Below are positions 1 to 10,682 of a DNA stretch of 64,000 bases, piece by piece (positions within the stretch are counted from its first letter, which is position 1; the number at the start of each line of letters is the position of its first letter). Origin of the DNA: Chlorops oryzae (Eukaryota; Arthropoda; Insecta; Diptera; Chloropidae); contig CM035807.1 in the NCBI GenBank assembly GCA_020466095.1, positions 61,819,812-61,883,811 of the forward strand, given 5' to 3'. Both the position numbers and the translations under genes were made by a program. The notes below the pieces were generated by a model. It searched no databases, was not told where the DNA came from, and saw only the letters and a list, made by a program, of their open reading frames with translations.

Positions 1-1
1 A

Positions 2-1008
2 CCAAGGCTTCCGAAAATAGACTTGCCCAAATTCACAGGCGACTACATTGATTGGATAACCTATCGCGACATGTTTTTGACGCTAGTTCATCACAACCCT
101 TCTCTAACAAACTTACAGAAATATTTCTACTTAAAGTGTTTGTGTACGAATACTCCGCTGGAAATCGTCAATCAATATATGTGCTCAGAAGGCAGCTACG
201 ATCAAGCTTGGAACGCTTTAAATCACAGGTATCATAACACAAGAAAATTAGTAGACCAAATTTTGCACCGAATGTTGACGACTGCGTCAACTGATAATTC
301 CTCAACTAAGGTAAAAACGTTATTAGATACTTGTCGTTCATGTTTGTCATTACTTAAGACGCTAGAAATCCAAACAGATTCTTGGGATGCAATTTTAACG
401 TACTTAATCTGTCAGAAGCTCGATACTAGACTTCGCACTGATTGGGAACGTTCATTGAATGCAAGCACATCCAATCCAACTATTTCGTCGTTACTGTTAT
501 TTCTAGAAACCACATTTCGAACGTTAGAATGTATAAAAGAGACGCGCGCTCTTTCAACTAACCCCTCAAAGCCAGGGAATCCTAATGCAAAGAAAACCTC
601 TTTTCAGACGAATCTACACGCGGCTAACGCTACAAGTAACTCAGGACCAAACTGTCCTCAATGTCAAAATAAGCATCCACTGTACAAATGTTTAACTTTA
701 AATTCTCTGCCTGTTCAAGATAAGAAAAAAGTTCTTTCTACTTATGCCATAACTGCCTAAGCGCAGGACATATGCATAAGGATTGCAAATCAGCAAACAG
801 ATGTCGGATTTGTTCAAAGCCACATCACACTATATTGCATAGTCTTTTTACAGGAAATTCAGCTGAAACTCAGTCTGAAAATAGTGCTACTAATTCAGCT
901 AACGTTTCTATAGTAGACAATCCATCTGATGACCACTCTGCGTCAGAAAAAAATATAACAATATTAACTTCTTCTGCCGCGCAACAAGTACTGCTTGCCA
1001 CAGTTTGA
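2..1008 (+). pseudogene. Pao-1 gag (capsid plus zinc knuckles), frameshifted
   Basis: The frame is open from base 2, so the true start lies outside the window. Residues from LPKFTGDYIDW onward match the DUF1759 gag/capsid region of BEL/Pao elements, including the conserved WNALNHRY...RKLVDQIL stretch. The capsid frame ends at 760. The zinc knuckle is in the next frame: a CX2CX4HX4C unit coded at about 745-786, then a CX2C...HH unit, read from 742 to 1,008. The frame change therefore lies between about 720 and 741, in an A-rich run. The knuckle frame ends at TGA 1,006. Gag would package the RNA in cytoplasmic particles; this copy cannot do so intact. Confidence 0.85.
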
Positions 1009-1542
1009 GTTAACGTGAAATTGAATAATAACTTATTCAAACTAAAAGCGCTTGTAGACCAAGGAGCCAAGGCATCTTTTATTACAGAAGATTCAGTTCA
1101 ACTACTTGGCCTTAAACAGATTCCAATTGCCTAAGCAATTTATGGAGTTAGCGGATCCAAGTCTGCTAATGTAAAACGATCAATTAATCTACAACTCTTG
1201 TCGCATTATAAACAATATCCAATGATTAACGTTAATGCTCTGGTTTTGAGCTCACTTACGTCATACAAACCTCTTTTGATAGAGGGTACACGTTTACCTG
1301 ACTTGGGTGATCTAAAGTTAGCAGATCCAGCCTACTTTAAGCCTGAAAAGATTGATCTAATTTTAGGTGCAGACATGTATGGAGAACTCTTATTAAAAGG
1401 TTCTAAGAAGCTTAAAGAGGGACTTTTACTACAAGAAACCATTTTCGGCTGGATGATATCCGGTCCTATTGAAAAGCCACTTGTTCCAAACAATCTACAA
1501 GCTAACATCTGATCCTTAGAAAATCAACTTCTTCTATTTTGA
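1009..1542 (+). pseudogene. Pao-1 aspartic protease (DUF1758-type)
   Basis: In frame with the zinc knuckle there is an LVDQGAKASFIT segment (about 1,050-1,090), the DxG active-site region of BEL/Pao proteases. Further on, LADPAYFKPEKIDLILGADMY and QETIFGWMISG are the second conserved half of this family. In-frame stops lie at 1,006, 1,132, 1,510 and 1,540. The protease would process the polyprotein. The segment is recognisable but not translatable as a unit. Confidence 0.8.
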
Positions 1543-3210
1543 GAACAGGAAGAGTTAATAGAACCTAAACCATCCTCTTCAGAGGATGAAGCCTGTGAAA
1601 AACTATTTCAAAAAACATTTTCTCGTGACTCTACAGGTCGTTACACTGTACTCCTTCCTTTCAAAAGACTGCTCTTTGAAAACAAACTTCCTCTCTTTCA
1701 AAACACACACTTCCAAGCATTGAGAAGGTTCAACCAAATGGAAAATTCCTTCGAAAACCGTCCTCAGTTTGCTTCTAAATACAAGAAGTTTATGAACGAG
1801 TACGAAAGTTTGGGTCATATGGAAGAAATAGGCACATATCCACAAGACTTTCCTTCTAATTGTTATCTTTTACCGCATCATGGTGTGCTGCGCCAAGATA
1901 GCACAACAACCAGATTGCGAGTGGTTTTTGACGGAGGAAACCTGAGTTCAAATTCAACTTCACTCAACAGTGAACTGTCAGCAGGCCCAAAACTTCAAAA
2001 TGATTTGATCAATATTCTCTTGCGCTTGAGACGTTTTGCAATTGCATTCAAATCTGATATTGAAAAAATGTTTTGGCAGATAAACATTTGTCATGATCAC
2101 CAAATGTTTCAATGCATCCTTTGGAGAGACTCTAAAGCGACTGCATTAACCATCTATAAGCTCCGAACGGTTACGTACGGAACTACTTCCGCGCCTTATC
2201 TCTCAATCAGAGTTCTACAGCAGCTCTCCACAGATCAGAGCAAAAGCTTTCCGAAAGTCTGTCAAATTTTGTGTTCAGATACATATGTCGACGACATAAT
2301 TTCAGGAGCAAATACAATTTCAGACGCAATTCAACTACGAATTGAGCTAAATCAAATTTTAGAAAAAGGACGATTTCGGTTACGGAAATGGTCCACGAAC
2401 TCCTTAAACCTTTTGAAAAGCATTTCCGAAGAACTAAGGGACTCAAATGACTCGATTAGGTTCCAGGAACCGAATTTCGTAAAAGCATTAGGTATCAGCT
2501 GGGATACTATCAGTGATACATTCTTCTTCAAATTCAATTTCGAATTTTCAGATAAAATCACAAAGAGCACAGTTCTTTCTGATGCCTCAAAAATGTTTGA
2601 TCCTCTTGGTTGGCTAGCAGCAAAAACAATTATTTCAAAAATAATATTTCAAAAGCTCTGGCTTGCTGGATTAGATTGGTCTGATCCATTACCCCCTAAG
2701 TTAGAAGCAGAATGGCTTGCTTATCGGTCCAAACTGAAATCCTTAGAACAAATCCAAATCCAAAGATGGTATCAATGCCACCCATTGAGTCAGATTGAAC
2801 TGCATGCATTCAGCGACGCATCACAAAAAGCTTATGCAGCTGTTGTCTATCTACGTGTTCTACAGAGTGACGGAGCCTATCAAATCAGCTTAGTTCAAAG
2901 CAAGACTAAAGTAGCACCTTTGAAAACGGTCACAGTACCAAGGCTAGAACTTTGCGCTGCCGCCCTCTTAGCTAGGCTCGTAGACAAAATCAGACCAGCA
3001 CTAAATGTTAAAATAAATAAAGTTACGTATTGGTCTGACAGTACAACAGTGTTGAGTTGGATCTGCAGTCATGCTTCTACATGGACTGTTTATGTAGCAA
3101 ATAGAGTTGCACATATTCAACGCCACACTAACGTAAAAGATTGGAAGTATATTTGTACTAAAGACAGTCCTGTGGATTGCGCCTCAACAGGCATACCTCC
3201 TGCTGATTAA
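1543..3210 (+). pseudogene. Pao-1 reverse transcriptase and RNase H
   Basis: This is a long open stretch. The RT has YLLPHHGVLR, TRLRVVFDGG, the DIEKMFWQI palm motif and an intact catalytic TYVDDIISGA (about 2,278-2,307). RNase H follows, with LHAFSDASQKAYAAVVY and PRLELCAAALLARL and the later WSDSTTVLSWI. The frame ends at TAA 3,208. The catalytic residues I can see are kept, and the defects are stops before and after. It belongs to the BEL/Pao polyprotein; in life the enzyme copies element RNA into cDNA in the particle. Confidence 0.88.
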
Positions 3211-4965
3211 GTCCATCACAGTCTATGGTGAAAAGGACCAGCATGGTTATCCCAACCTGTGTCCGAATGGCCAAGCACTGCCATTCCACAAGCAGATACT
3301 CACATTGAACTTAGACCTTGCAAACAAACAGCTCTATTAACTACGTCACTGAATTATCCAGAATACCTTTCACGATACTCATCATTGGGTAAATCCATTC
3401 GAGTGTTGGCGTATATATTTAGATTTACCTTCAATGCCCTTGCAAAAGAATAGGGACAAGAAAAAACGATAGGATTTCTTACAACCACGCAGTTATTAAA
3501 AGCTCACAATCGACTGATTGAAATCAATCAACAGGTCTCATTTAAACAAGAAATAAATTGTCTTCAAACAAGCCGGAAGATTCCTAAGCACAGCAATCTC
3601 TTACGTATGAACCCATTCTTAGATGAAAATAATCTACTTCGGGTAGGAGGTCGACTAGGTAACTCGAACTTGACATATAATGTAAAACATCCGCTTTTGC
3701 TCAGCAAATGTAATCCTTTATCTGTTCTTATTTTTAAAGAGGCACACAGAAAAACTCTTCACGGTGGTCCCCAACTTATGCAAGCCGTAGTAATGAGGAA
3801 ATATTGCATTGTATCAGCTCGAACTCTAGCTAAGACCATTTATCGTAATTGTACAACTTGTTTTCGATTTCATGCCAAACCTGAGCAACAGAGTATGGCC
3901 AGCCTCCCATAACCAAGGGTTAAACCAACGCGACCCTTTAAGCACAGTGGAGTTGACTATGCTGGGCCAATTTGTCTGAAAATGTTTACATCACGAAGAT
4001 CTACCAACATGAAGGGATATATATGTTTATTTGTCTGCATGTGTACTAAAGCTATACATCTAGAAGCCGTTACAGATTTAACTACATCAGCCTTCCTTGC
4101 AGCTTTTCGACGTTTCATTTCTAGACGCGGACCATGTACTGATTTGTTCTTTGATTGTGGAACCACCTTTATAGGCGCAAGCAAAGAATTGGCTCCATCT
4201 TCTAGACCATCCACCCAGGAGACGCTATCGAATGAAGGGACGACATGGCACTTTATACCACCAGCATCTCCACACTTTGGTGGATTGTGGGAAGCGTGAA
4301 TAAAGTCAACTAAAAAGCATCTTTATAGAATTCTACAAGATCGTGTTCTCACTTATGAAGAAATGAGCACTCTGTTGGCCCAAATTGAAAGCTGCCTCAA
4401 TTCGCGCCCGAGTAGCCCTATGTCGACTGATCTAGCTGAAAATGAAGTACTCACTCCATCGCATTTTTTAGTTGGAGAGCCTCTAACTTGTTTTTCTGAC
4501 CATGACCTACTCGACGTCAACATTAACAGTTTAAGTCGCTGGCGAGTTCTTGAAAAACCGAAACAGCATTTTTGGCATCGCTGGTCGCATGAATATCTCT
4601 ACAATCTACAGCTTCGAACAAAATGGAATCAAATAAAGCATGACGTCAAAATTGGAGATATTGTGCTACTCATTCAAGAACGCTGCGCTCCAGGACGCTG
4701 GCCACTGGCAAAAGTGCTACAGATCTATCCTGGAACTGACAATCATGTTCGTGTTGTTGAGGTTATTGTCAATGGTAAAACATTTAAGCGTCCAATAAGC
4801 AAAATCTGTCTGTTACCGCTAAATGACTCTTCAACATCCAACGATCTACAATCAACATCTAACGATCTACAATCAACATCCGAAGATGTACAATCAACAG
4901 GTTACGAGATACAATCAAATTCAACGGTTCAAAAATCAGCAACAAACAGTAGTCAACCCTCTTAA
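3211..4965 (+). pseudogene. Pao-1 integrase and DUF5641 C-terminal domain
   Basis: The frame continues past 3,210 with stops at 3,451, 3,910 and 4,297. The zinc-binding H2C2 part is coded at about 3,740-3,880 (AHRKTLHGGPQLM ... CTTCFRF). The DDE core has GVDYAGP, FFDCGTTFIGA and FGGLWEA, so all three acidic positions are visible. The second motif has Cys where DN is usual in the other Pao copies here. The C-terminal DUF5641 region (WHRWSHEYLYNLQLRTKW ... GRWPLAKV) runs to about 4,830. The protein then ends in a short repeat-bearing tail at TAA 4,963. Confidence 0.87.
4834..4921 (+). repeat. 21-bp in-frame coding minisatellite at the end of Pao-1 pol
   Basis: About four units of a 21-bp repeat encode a heptad close to STSNDLQ; the first two are nearly identical and the last two diverged. 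The units add a Ser/Thr/Gln-rich tail after DUF5641. Confidence 0.75.
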
Positions 4966-5234
4966 TAAGGTATTCAATCAATTCTCAAACTATTAGATTA
5001 AGAAAAAAAAAAACCAAAAAAAAAAAAAATTGGCTGAATTTTGAATTCCCTCTTTTTAATTTTTGTTTATGACTGTCTTCAGCTTTATAAACAGCTTTCT
5101 CTTTGTCAGAAGTTAAGCAATTCTGCGCTGTGAGTCGAGGCATAGCGAGGTTTAAACAAAACCGAAACAAACTACCTCCATCGGGCTAAACATCTGATCT
5201 GGGTTAAAGAACTTAGGGTTCTTCAGGGGGCGTA

Positions 5235-5641
5235 TGTTTAAGATTTATTCTACTATTTACATTTTCCTTTCAAAAGCAACTAAAATAAACATATTCAAAT
5301 TATTAATGATCACTCTTAAGCTAAATTGACTTTTTCTCTTACCTACTCATCGAATTAAATCAGTTAGCAGAGCAAGCAAAGCAGCAGAGAGCGTAAGAAA
5401 TCCGATGTTCTCTATTATTCTCTCACGCAGCTTCGCTTTGTTCTTTTCACATTCTAATTTTGAGTAAGTAAGTAGATGTTACACGAGAAAAACGTGTTAT
5501 ATACATTTAAGCTAATTGTTAAATTCCAACTACGCGAATTAATTGAAAGAAATAAAATTGTGTTAAAATTGAAGCGTACACCTATTTCTTATTGAACTCT
5601 ATACAGTTCAAAACTACTGAACAAACATACTGGTATTAACA
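5235..5641 (+). repeat. Probable 3' LTR of Pao-1
   Basis: A purine run (CAGGGGGCG) just before 5,235 fits a polypurine tract, followed by TG. An AATAAA lies near 5,565 and a CA-type end is possible near 5,641. No partner LTR is in the window, so both borders are estimates. Confidence 0.45.
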
Positions 5642-5812
5642 ATACCACAAAAATTGCGACACATCGCTTCAAAGGAACAACCCTGCAGACATTCTGTCAA
5701 GATGATTTTCGCCTATAAAATAAGCAGGATGCAAGATGTGGTTTCATGGACCCTTGTTTCTGCACGGACATAAGGAACTTTGGCCTCAAGCAAATCAAAA
5801 TCTCAACGCAAC
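5642..5812. other. Short stretch between Pao-1 and Gypsy-1
   Basis: About 170 bp with no ORF or repeat I recognise. It is the left flank of the Gypsy-1 3' LTR. Confidence 0.5.
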
Positions 5813-6845
5813 TGTTGTGTATCGGCTGGAGAGAAAGGACCACTGTAAGCGCCAACAAGGATTCTGTATTTTCGCCAAAAACACTCTTTTAATCGTTATA
5901 ATAATTGTTCATTAATTGTTTATTTATTAAAGTCTCTTTAAAACACTCTATTTTAGCTTATTTTACTGCCCTAATTCCCTAGCTAACACTGAGATCCACA
6001 CTTTGTCGTCCTGGCTCGTAAGTAGGTGCGCCAAAAATGAGATCTTCTTCACTGCTTCCTACTCGAAGTGCCAATCCCCTTGTTCGTAGATCGAACTCCG
6101 CTTTTATAGCCAGATATTGCTCCGTTAGCAATATCGATAGTTGCTAGCGTCTTCGATCTTCTTTTTAGCTATCCTCTCCGCAAGCGTCTCTTGGTCACCG
6201 TCTATTATGCATTTCGGCGTTTTCGGTAATTGCATAAGTGCCGTTGCTTTCCATTTATTTCGTCGCGTCGTTCTTGTTTGGGTGAAGCATATGTATTTTG
6301 ACAATTAGCTAGATATGCAAATCCACCCCAAACCATTCGACATACATACAATTTAAGGCAAGCTAGATGTACACACCAAAAGACATAACGAAGGGAATGC
6401 AATAAGGACATGAAAACCCATGCCCCAACGTCCCTTGTTTGTGTGTGGTCCACATGCTGACTCGGCGGCTCGTGTTCTTTCGCCTTTCGTCTGCCTGCTT
6501 TCCCTTTCGATCGTTGGCCTTGAACGAGCGATTGTCAGTTGACATTGCCTTCGACCATCTATTTGTCGTTGCGAGCCAGTGTTGTTGTTGTTGCCTTCTC
6601 TTGTTATAGTATCTTTTTATTGCTCATGATTTTCTTTGACTTCGAGCGCCGATCGTTGTTGTTTTGTTTATGGTGTTCGATTTCACGCTCTCTCGTGCTG
6701 TTGCTGTTCAAGGTGTTAGGTTTCGTTGAAGTGGTGTCGCTGCATTCGCTTGTTCTACACTATTTATTGCACTTCTATTGGCGTAGTGCTGATAGCGTGC
6801 CGTTGATGCAAGTGATGGTAGCGTTACGCTGTGTGACTCACAACA
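5813..6845 (-). repeat. 3' LTR of Gypsy-1 (1,033 bp)
   Basis: Runs TGTTGTG...CACAACA on the + strand, with inverted TGTTG/CAACA ends. It aligns along its length with 28,728-29,742. Its inner edge is followed by the complement of a polypurine tract. Confidence 0.88.
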
Positions 6846-6862
6846 TAAGTCCCCTCTTCGGC
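6846..6862 (-). promoter_or_regulatory. Polypurine tract of Gypsy-1
   Basis: Read on the minus strand this is GAAGAGGGGACTTA directly before the LTR's TG. That is the usual place and composition for the plus-strand DNA primer. Gypsy-4 has the same arrangement at 45,729. Confidence 0.7.
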
Positions 6863-7695
6863 AAGTTTTTTCTCAAAAATTCCGCTGCTGTCCCAAGAAT
6901 ATTTGTATGCAGTTCTTACAGCCAGACATGCTATGTGCTGGTAGTGGCTATACGTGGTCAAGCTCAGGATGTCGAAAGTAGTTTCGTCTCGTTGATACCG
7001 GTGAGGTGCGCTAAATTGATTTTATTAATTTCGCTCGTGTTGATGATGTCGGTGTTTGAATATTGCTAGCTTGCTGATGTGGCGGTTTTTTGATAAAACG
7101 ATGCTGCTGCTAATAATGTGCTGCTTTGCTGCTGCTGGTTATTTTCATTCGGGTTGTCTATGTTCGATGAAAACTTTGTCTTTGTCGATTGCTCGCTGCG
7201 ATACTGCCAATTCTTGATGCATATTTATCGCTGAAGTGTAGTGGGATCTCATTGTTTTGAAAACGATTAAGAATTGTACTTTCTACCTTAAAACTATTGT
7301 AATAGTTGCTTAAAACAGTTCGATATTGACAATATATATTTTTTTCAATATTTTATGAATTTTAATTCAAACCGTGATATATATTTGTTCTCTCTCTGTT
7401 TTTCTTTTTTTTCCGAGAACCTTGCTATTATGTATTTCTCTTTTTTTTTTGGAATTCTTATAATCAGTATTTAGAATCGGATATATGTTTTCTATATTTA
7501 ATTTTTCTTATCTTAGTACTTCATTAAAAATTTTACGTTTTTCTTTTTAAAACTTCGTCTGAAGAACAGTGAAAATTATTTTAGTTCTCTCTTTTAAATT
7601 TTTTTGTAAATACGATATATTTAAACTGTTTGAAATTTACAAGTGGCTTGAAGGAGTGACATGGACTTTACATATATATATATATATATATATAT
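6863..7695 (-). other. 3' non-coding region of Gypsy-1, distal part
   Basis: A+T-rich with no supported gene. It resembles the same region of Gypsy-4 (about 45,750-46,215 and 48,778-49,190) in many short blocks, which shows it belongs to the element. It ends in a (TA)n run that received Gypsy-2. Confidence 0.65.
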
Positions 7696-7827
7696 TGTAG
7701 TGGCGTAGGCATTGAAAATTTAAAATTAGAGTTGTAAATGTTAAGAATTTTTAAATATGAAAATAGTCTTACTCCAGAAATAAAAAAAAAAGAATATTCT
7801 TAATATAATTAATAGTATCGATTAAAA
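7696..7827 (+). repeat. 5' LTR of Gypsy-2 (132 bp)
   Basis: Starts TGTAGTGGCG and ends GATTAAAA. It pairs with 12,534-12,664. It is unusually short for a gypsy LTR and does not end in the usual CA. Confidence 0.88.
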
Positions 7828-7829
7828 CT

Positions 7830-7842
7830 CAGTCGGTAGGAT
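7830..7842 (+). promoter_or_regulatory. Candidate primer-binding site of Gypsy-2 (tRNA-Ser type, offset)
   Basis: CAGTCGGTAGGAT starts 2 nt after the LTR. It is the inner part of the primer-site sequence known for many errantiviruses that prime with tRNA-Ser. The expected leading TGGCG, which pairs with the tRNA CCA end, is absent. The gag ATG follows at once at 7,843. Confidence 0.5.
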
Positions 7843-9372
7843 ATGAATACTCGACCACTAAAGAAGGACATGCTGGAAATCCTGCATCGTAATGGTGTAG
7901 AAGTACCAGAAACTGCGACCGTGGTGCAAGTTCGCGAATTGTTCAATTCCCTTACTAATAGGGCGAAGGATACTGATACTTCTGATCTGGCTATCTCTGC
8001 CGCTGTTCCTGCGGTCTCTGGTTTTTCTGCTGTTCCTGCTGTTTCTGCTACTCCTGCCGCTCCTGCTATTCCTGCTATTTCTGCTGCTCGTGTTTTTGCT
8101 GTTCCTGCTGTTTCTGCTACTCCTGCCGCTCCTGCTGTTCCTGCTATTTCTGCTGCTCGTGTTTTTGCTGTTCCTGCTGTTTCTGCTGCTCCTGCTGCTT
8201 CTGTTGATCCTTTTATTGTTACTGTCAACTCTGGCCATTCTGCCAATATGTTTTGTGGACATCCGTGCAATGATGCGGTTCATGAACGCATTGTGCAATT
8301 AGAGCGGGAATTGATGTGTAAGGAATTACAGTTGTTGCGACAGCAGAATCAAGCAAACATCCGTCCTGCTCCTCGCTATGACATTAATATGATAGAATCA
8401 ATGATACCGCCATTTAGTGGGGACGATGCTTGTGACGTATACAAGTGGATCAATGATCTTGAGGATGCTTTCGAGGTCCTCCAGTTCGATAACCAGAGTC
8501 GATTTGTTAGCATGCGTCGATTACTCAGTGGCACTGCCAAGGTTTTTATACGGACAGTACAGATCTATTCATACGAAGAATTGCGTGAGGCGATTATGGA
8601 GGAGTTTGGTCGCAAATATTCTATGGAAGAGGTTTATCTAAAGTTGCGGTCGCGACGCCTGAAGCCTACTGAGACGGTGCATCGTTATGTTCTGGATATG
8701 CAAGAAATTGCCCATGCATTAATACCAGAAAGTGAACTAGTGGACATTATTATTAATGGCATTAGTAATACATCCAGTAGCGCTGCAGTTCTTTACGGTG
8801 CCACAACTATACGCGAATTGAAAGCTGCTCTTATTCGATACGATCGATGGCGCTCTCGCCCAGTTAGCCGTCGATCGGTTAAAGCTACGCCGTCAAATGT
8901 AACGCGCATGGTTTCTAAAGCTCCATCGGTTAACGATCCGATTCGGTGTTTCAACTGTTCCCAATTTGGACATTATCAAAGTGCTTGCCCAAAACCGAAG
9001 CGACCAAAAGGTTCGTGTTTCCGCTGTAATCAAATAGGCCACACTTATCGGGATTGTCCAGAACATTCTGTTGCTGTTTCGCAAGCCTGCGAAAACCTTT
9101 CAAAGGCAGTAAATGAAGTCAATGAGGATTTCACTGAAGATTTAGACGCGTTACAATTGGTAAGTGTTTCTTTGGGATCTAAAAAGTTGAGTAATGCAAT
9201 ATTCTCGAGTACTCCTTCTTTTCTCGACTCCGGTATTCCTAGGTGTTTTGTGCAGCGATCAATGGTCCCTAATATAAATTTGAGGACACCAGCTAAAACA
9301 CAATATTGTGGAATAGGAAATAAACCTTTACTATCTTACGGGGAGGTTCAAAGTTTTATTCGCCTTCGTTAA
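7843..9372 (+). CDS. Gypsy-2 Gag with start of protease (509 aa)
   Basis: The start ATG abuts the primer site. Residues about 60-125 are an Ala/Pro/Val/Ser-rich tract made of 23-residue repeats (69-bp DNA repeats at 8,032, 8,101 and 8,170). Residues about 170-345 resemble the retrotransposon gag capsid domain (FSGDDACDVYKWINDLE ... YSYEELREAI). Two CCHC knuckles follow: CFNCSQFGHYQSAC (from residue 369) and CFRCNQIGHTYRDC (from residue 392). Near residue 461 LDSGIPRCFVQ has the DSG of a retropepsin, so protease is coded in the gag frame. The ORF ends at TAA 9,370 inside the protease. Confidence 0.85.
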   Translation: MNTRPLKKDMLEILHRNGVEVPETATVVQVRELFNSLTNRAKDTDTSDLAISAAVPAVSGFSAVPAVSATPAAPAIPAISAARVFAVPAVSATPAAPAVPAISAARVFAVPAVSAAPAASVDPFIVTVNSGHSANMFCGHPCNDAVHERIVQLERELMCKELQLLRQQNQANIRPAPRYDINMIESMIPPFSGDDACDVYKWINDLEDAFEVLQFDNQSRFVSMRRLLSGTAKVFIRTVQIYSYEELREAIMEEFGRKYSMEEVYLKLRSRRLKPTETVHRYVLDMQEIAHALIPESELVDIIINGISNTSSSAAVLYGATTIRELKAALIRYDRWRSRPVSRRSVKATPSNVTRMVSKAPSVNDPIRCFNCSQFGHYQSACPKPKRPKGSCFRCNQIGHTYRDCPEHSVAVSQACENLSKAVNEVNEDFTEDLDALQLVSVSLGSKKLSNAIFSSTPSFLDSGIPRCFVQRSMVPNINLRTPAKTQYCGIGNKPLLSYGEVQSFIRLR

Positions 9373-9447
9373 AGAATTATTGAAATCCCAATTATTGTAG
9401 TACCAGACGCATCGTTATTTGTGCCATTGATTCTTGGTCGGGATTAA
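9200..9447 (+). pseudogene. Gypsy-2 protease, interrupted by a stop
   Basis: The DSG motif lies at about 9,223. After TAA 9,370 the same frame continues to VPLILGRD (about 9,421-9,444), the second conserved retropepsin motif, then stops. A retropepsin spans roughly this distance. The stop between the two motifs makes the copy inactive. Confidence 0.75.
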
Positions 9448-9873
9448 TTTAAAAAAGCCAATATTAAGTTACTGTCACTGTTAAAACATATCAAGTTACT
9501 GTCACTGTTAAAACATACTGTTAAAACATACTATTCAATAAATGAACTTAAAAAATTAAGCAAATTTAATGGGGAATTCAATATACCACTGAAGCGTTAA
9601 ATTTATGTGCTTGGAATACTTCGGACTAAATTCAAATTAGATTCGGAAGGTGTGGGAAATACAAGTGATGTGGGTGCAATCGATGGGGAAGGGTAAGGTG
9701 TGGTTTTGCGTGACCTAAATCAAGGTTTTGATTGTTTATGCGCCATTGACATTGCTTCAGAAACTGACGACCCTTTTAATGTTAATAGTTCCCTCCCTAC
9801 TGTCAAAAGAAATCTATTCCGTTCTGAAATTAAAGTAGCATATTTTCACACAGCAATCGATCCATCTTTGTCT
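9448..9873 (+). other. Gypsy-2 protease-RT linker, degenerate, with a short tandem duplication
   Basis: No continuous frame. A block containing AAGTTACTGTCACTG is present twice between about 9,463 and 9,515, with a third partial copy of its end (CTGTTAAAACATAC), as in slippage or a local duplication. Coding-like pieces resume near 9,770. Confidence 0.6.
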
Positions 9874-10674
9874 TAAAGTTATAGCGTGAAAATTGAAGTT
9901 ACAAGTCAAACCCCCATTTTTCGCCGTCCGCGCCGACTTTCATATCAAGAACGTGTGGAGACTAGTAAGATAATCGACGACTTGCTGGCAAAAAACATAA
10001 TTTGGCCTAGCAACTCTCCATACGCTTCCGCTATAGTACTTGTTCGAAAACAATCTGGCGCAATAAGAAAATGTGTCGACTACCGTCCGATAAATAAGAT
10101 CACTGTACGTGATAATTTTCCGCTTCCATTACCGGACAATTGCCTAGACCACCTAGGGAATAAATGTTTCTTTACCCTAATGGATTTGAAAAGTGGTTTC
10201 AACCAAATTCCTATGCACGAGGACTCGATAAAATATACATCTTTTGTTACGCCTGATGGGCAATATGTGTATCTGCGCCTACCATTTGGCTTGAAAAATG
10301 GACCAGCAGTATTTCAACGATTTGTTAATTATGCCCTTAGTGATTTAATTGCCAATGGTCTTCTGGTCGTTTACATAGACGACATTTTAGTAGCTTCTAA
10401 GGATTTCGAGACCCATTTGAAAACCGTTATTAAAGTCATTAAAAGATTGCGATCATATGGCTTAGAGCTCAACCTTACAAAATCCAAGTTTACTCAGTAT
10501 GAATTGGAATATTTAGGTTATTGTGCAAATAGTTCTGGAATACGGCCTAGAAGCCGTCATATCGAAGCTATTCGAAAGTACCCTATGCCTAGAAATCAAA
10601 AGCAATTGCACTTGGACTATTTTCCTTCTTTCGACGATTCGTCCCCTCCTTCTCTAAAATTGCTTATCCTCTAA
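9874..10674 (+). pseudogene. Gypsy-2 reverse transcriptase
   Basis: Open from after TAA 9,874. It shows SPYASAIVLVRK, KCVDYRPINKITVRDNFP, FTLMDLKSGFNQIPM, LPFGLKNGPAVFQRF and the intact catalytic VVYIDDILVAS, then the thumb segment ELEYLGYCANSSGIRP. At about 10,605-10,640 the frame is lost, where the connection to RNase H should begin, and reading resumes two frames on at 10,683. The function in the intact element is cDNA synthesis. Catalytic residues are kept. Confidence 0.88.
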
Positions 10675-10682
10675 CGCAACTG

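Larger units (their letters stand above)
1..5641 (+). mobile_element. Pao-1: degenerate BEL/Pao LTR retrotransposon, 5' end outside window
   Basis: The domain order on the + strand is gag (DUF1759 type), zinc knuckles, aspartic protease (DUF1758 type), reverse transcriptase, RNase H, H2C2-zinc and DDE integrase, DUF5641, then a probable 3' LTR. This order and these families are characteristic of BEL/Pao elements. The 5' LTR and N-terminal gag lie left of the window. Apart from one frame change near 720-741, everything from 742 to 4,965 reads in a single frame broken by about nine in-frame stops, so the copy is dead and has decayed mainly by point mutation. I found no second LTR to date it with. 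Confidence 0.9.

Noticed and set aside
6539..7069. 176-codon + strand hydrophobic ORF, with a 113-codon relative at 29,446-29,787
   Set aside because: It lies antisense in the Gypsy-1 LTRs. The two versions differ mostly by amino-acid-changing substitutions, so there is no sign of selection; it is LTR sequence.
7828..7842. tRNA D-arm-like word CTCAGTCGGTAG
   Set aside because: Not a tRNA gene: no arms fold around it. Its place after the LTR and the CAGTCGGTAGGAT extension fit a tRNA-Ser primer site better.
7809..8298. Minus-strand Ala/Gly/Thr-rich and Arg/Ser/Asn-rich ORFs opposite Gypsy-2 gag
   Set aside because: Shadows of the 69-bp repeats coding the Ala/Pro tract on the + strand.
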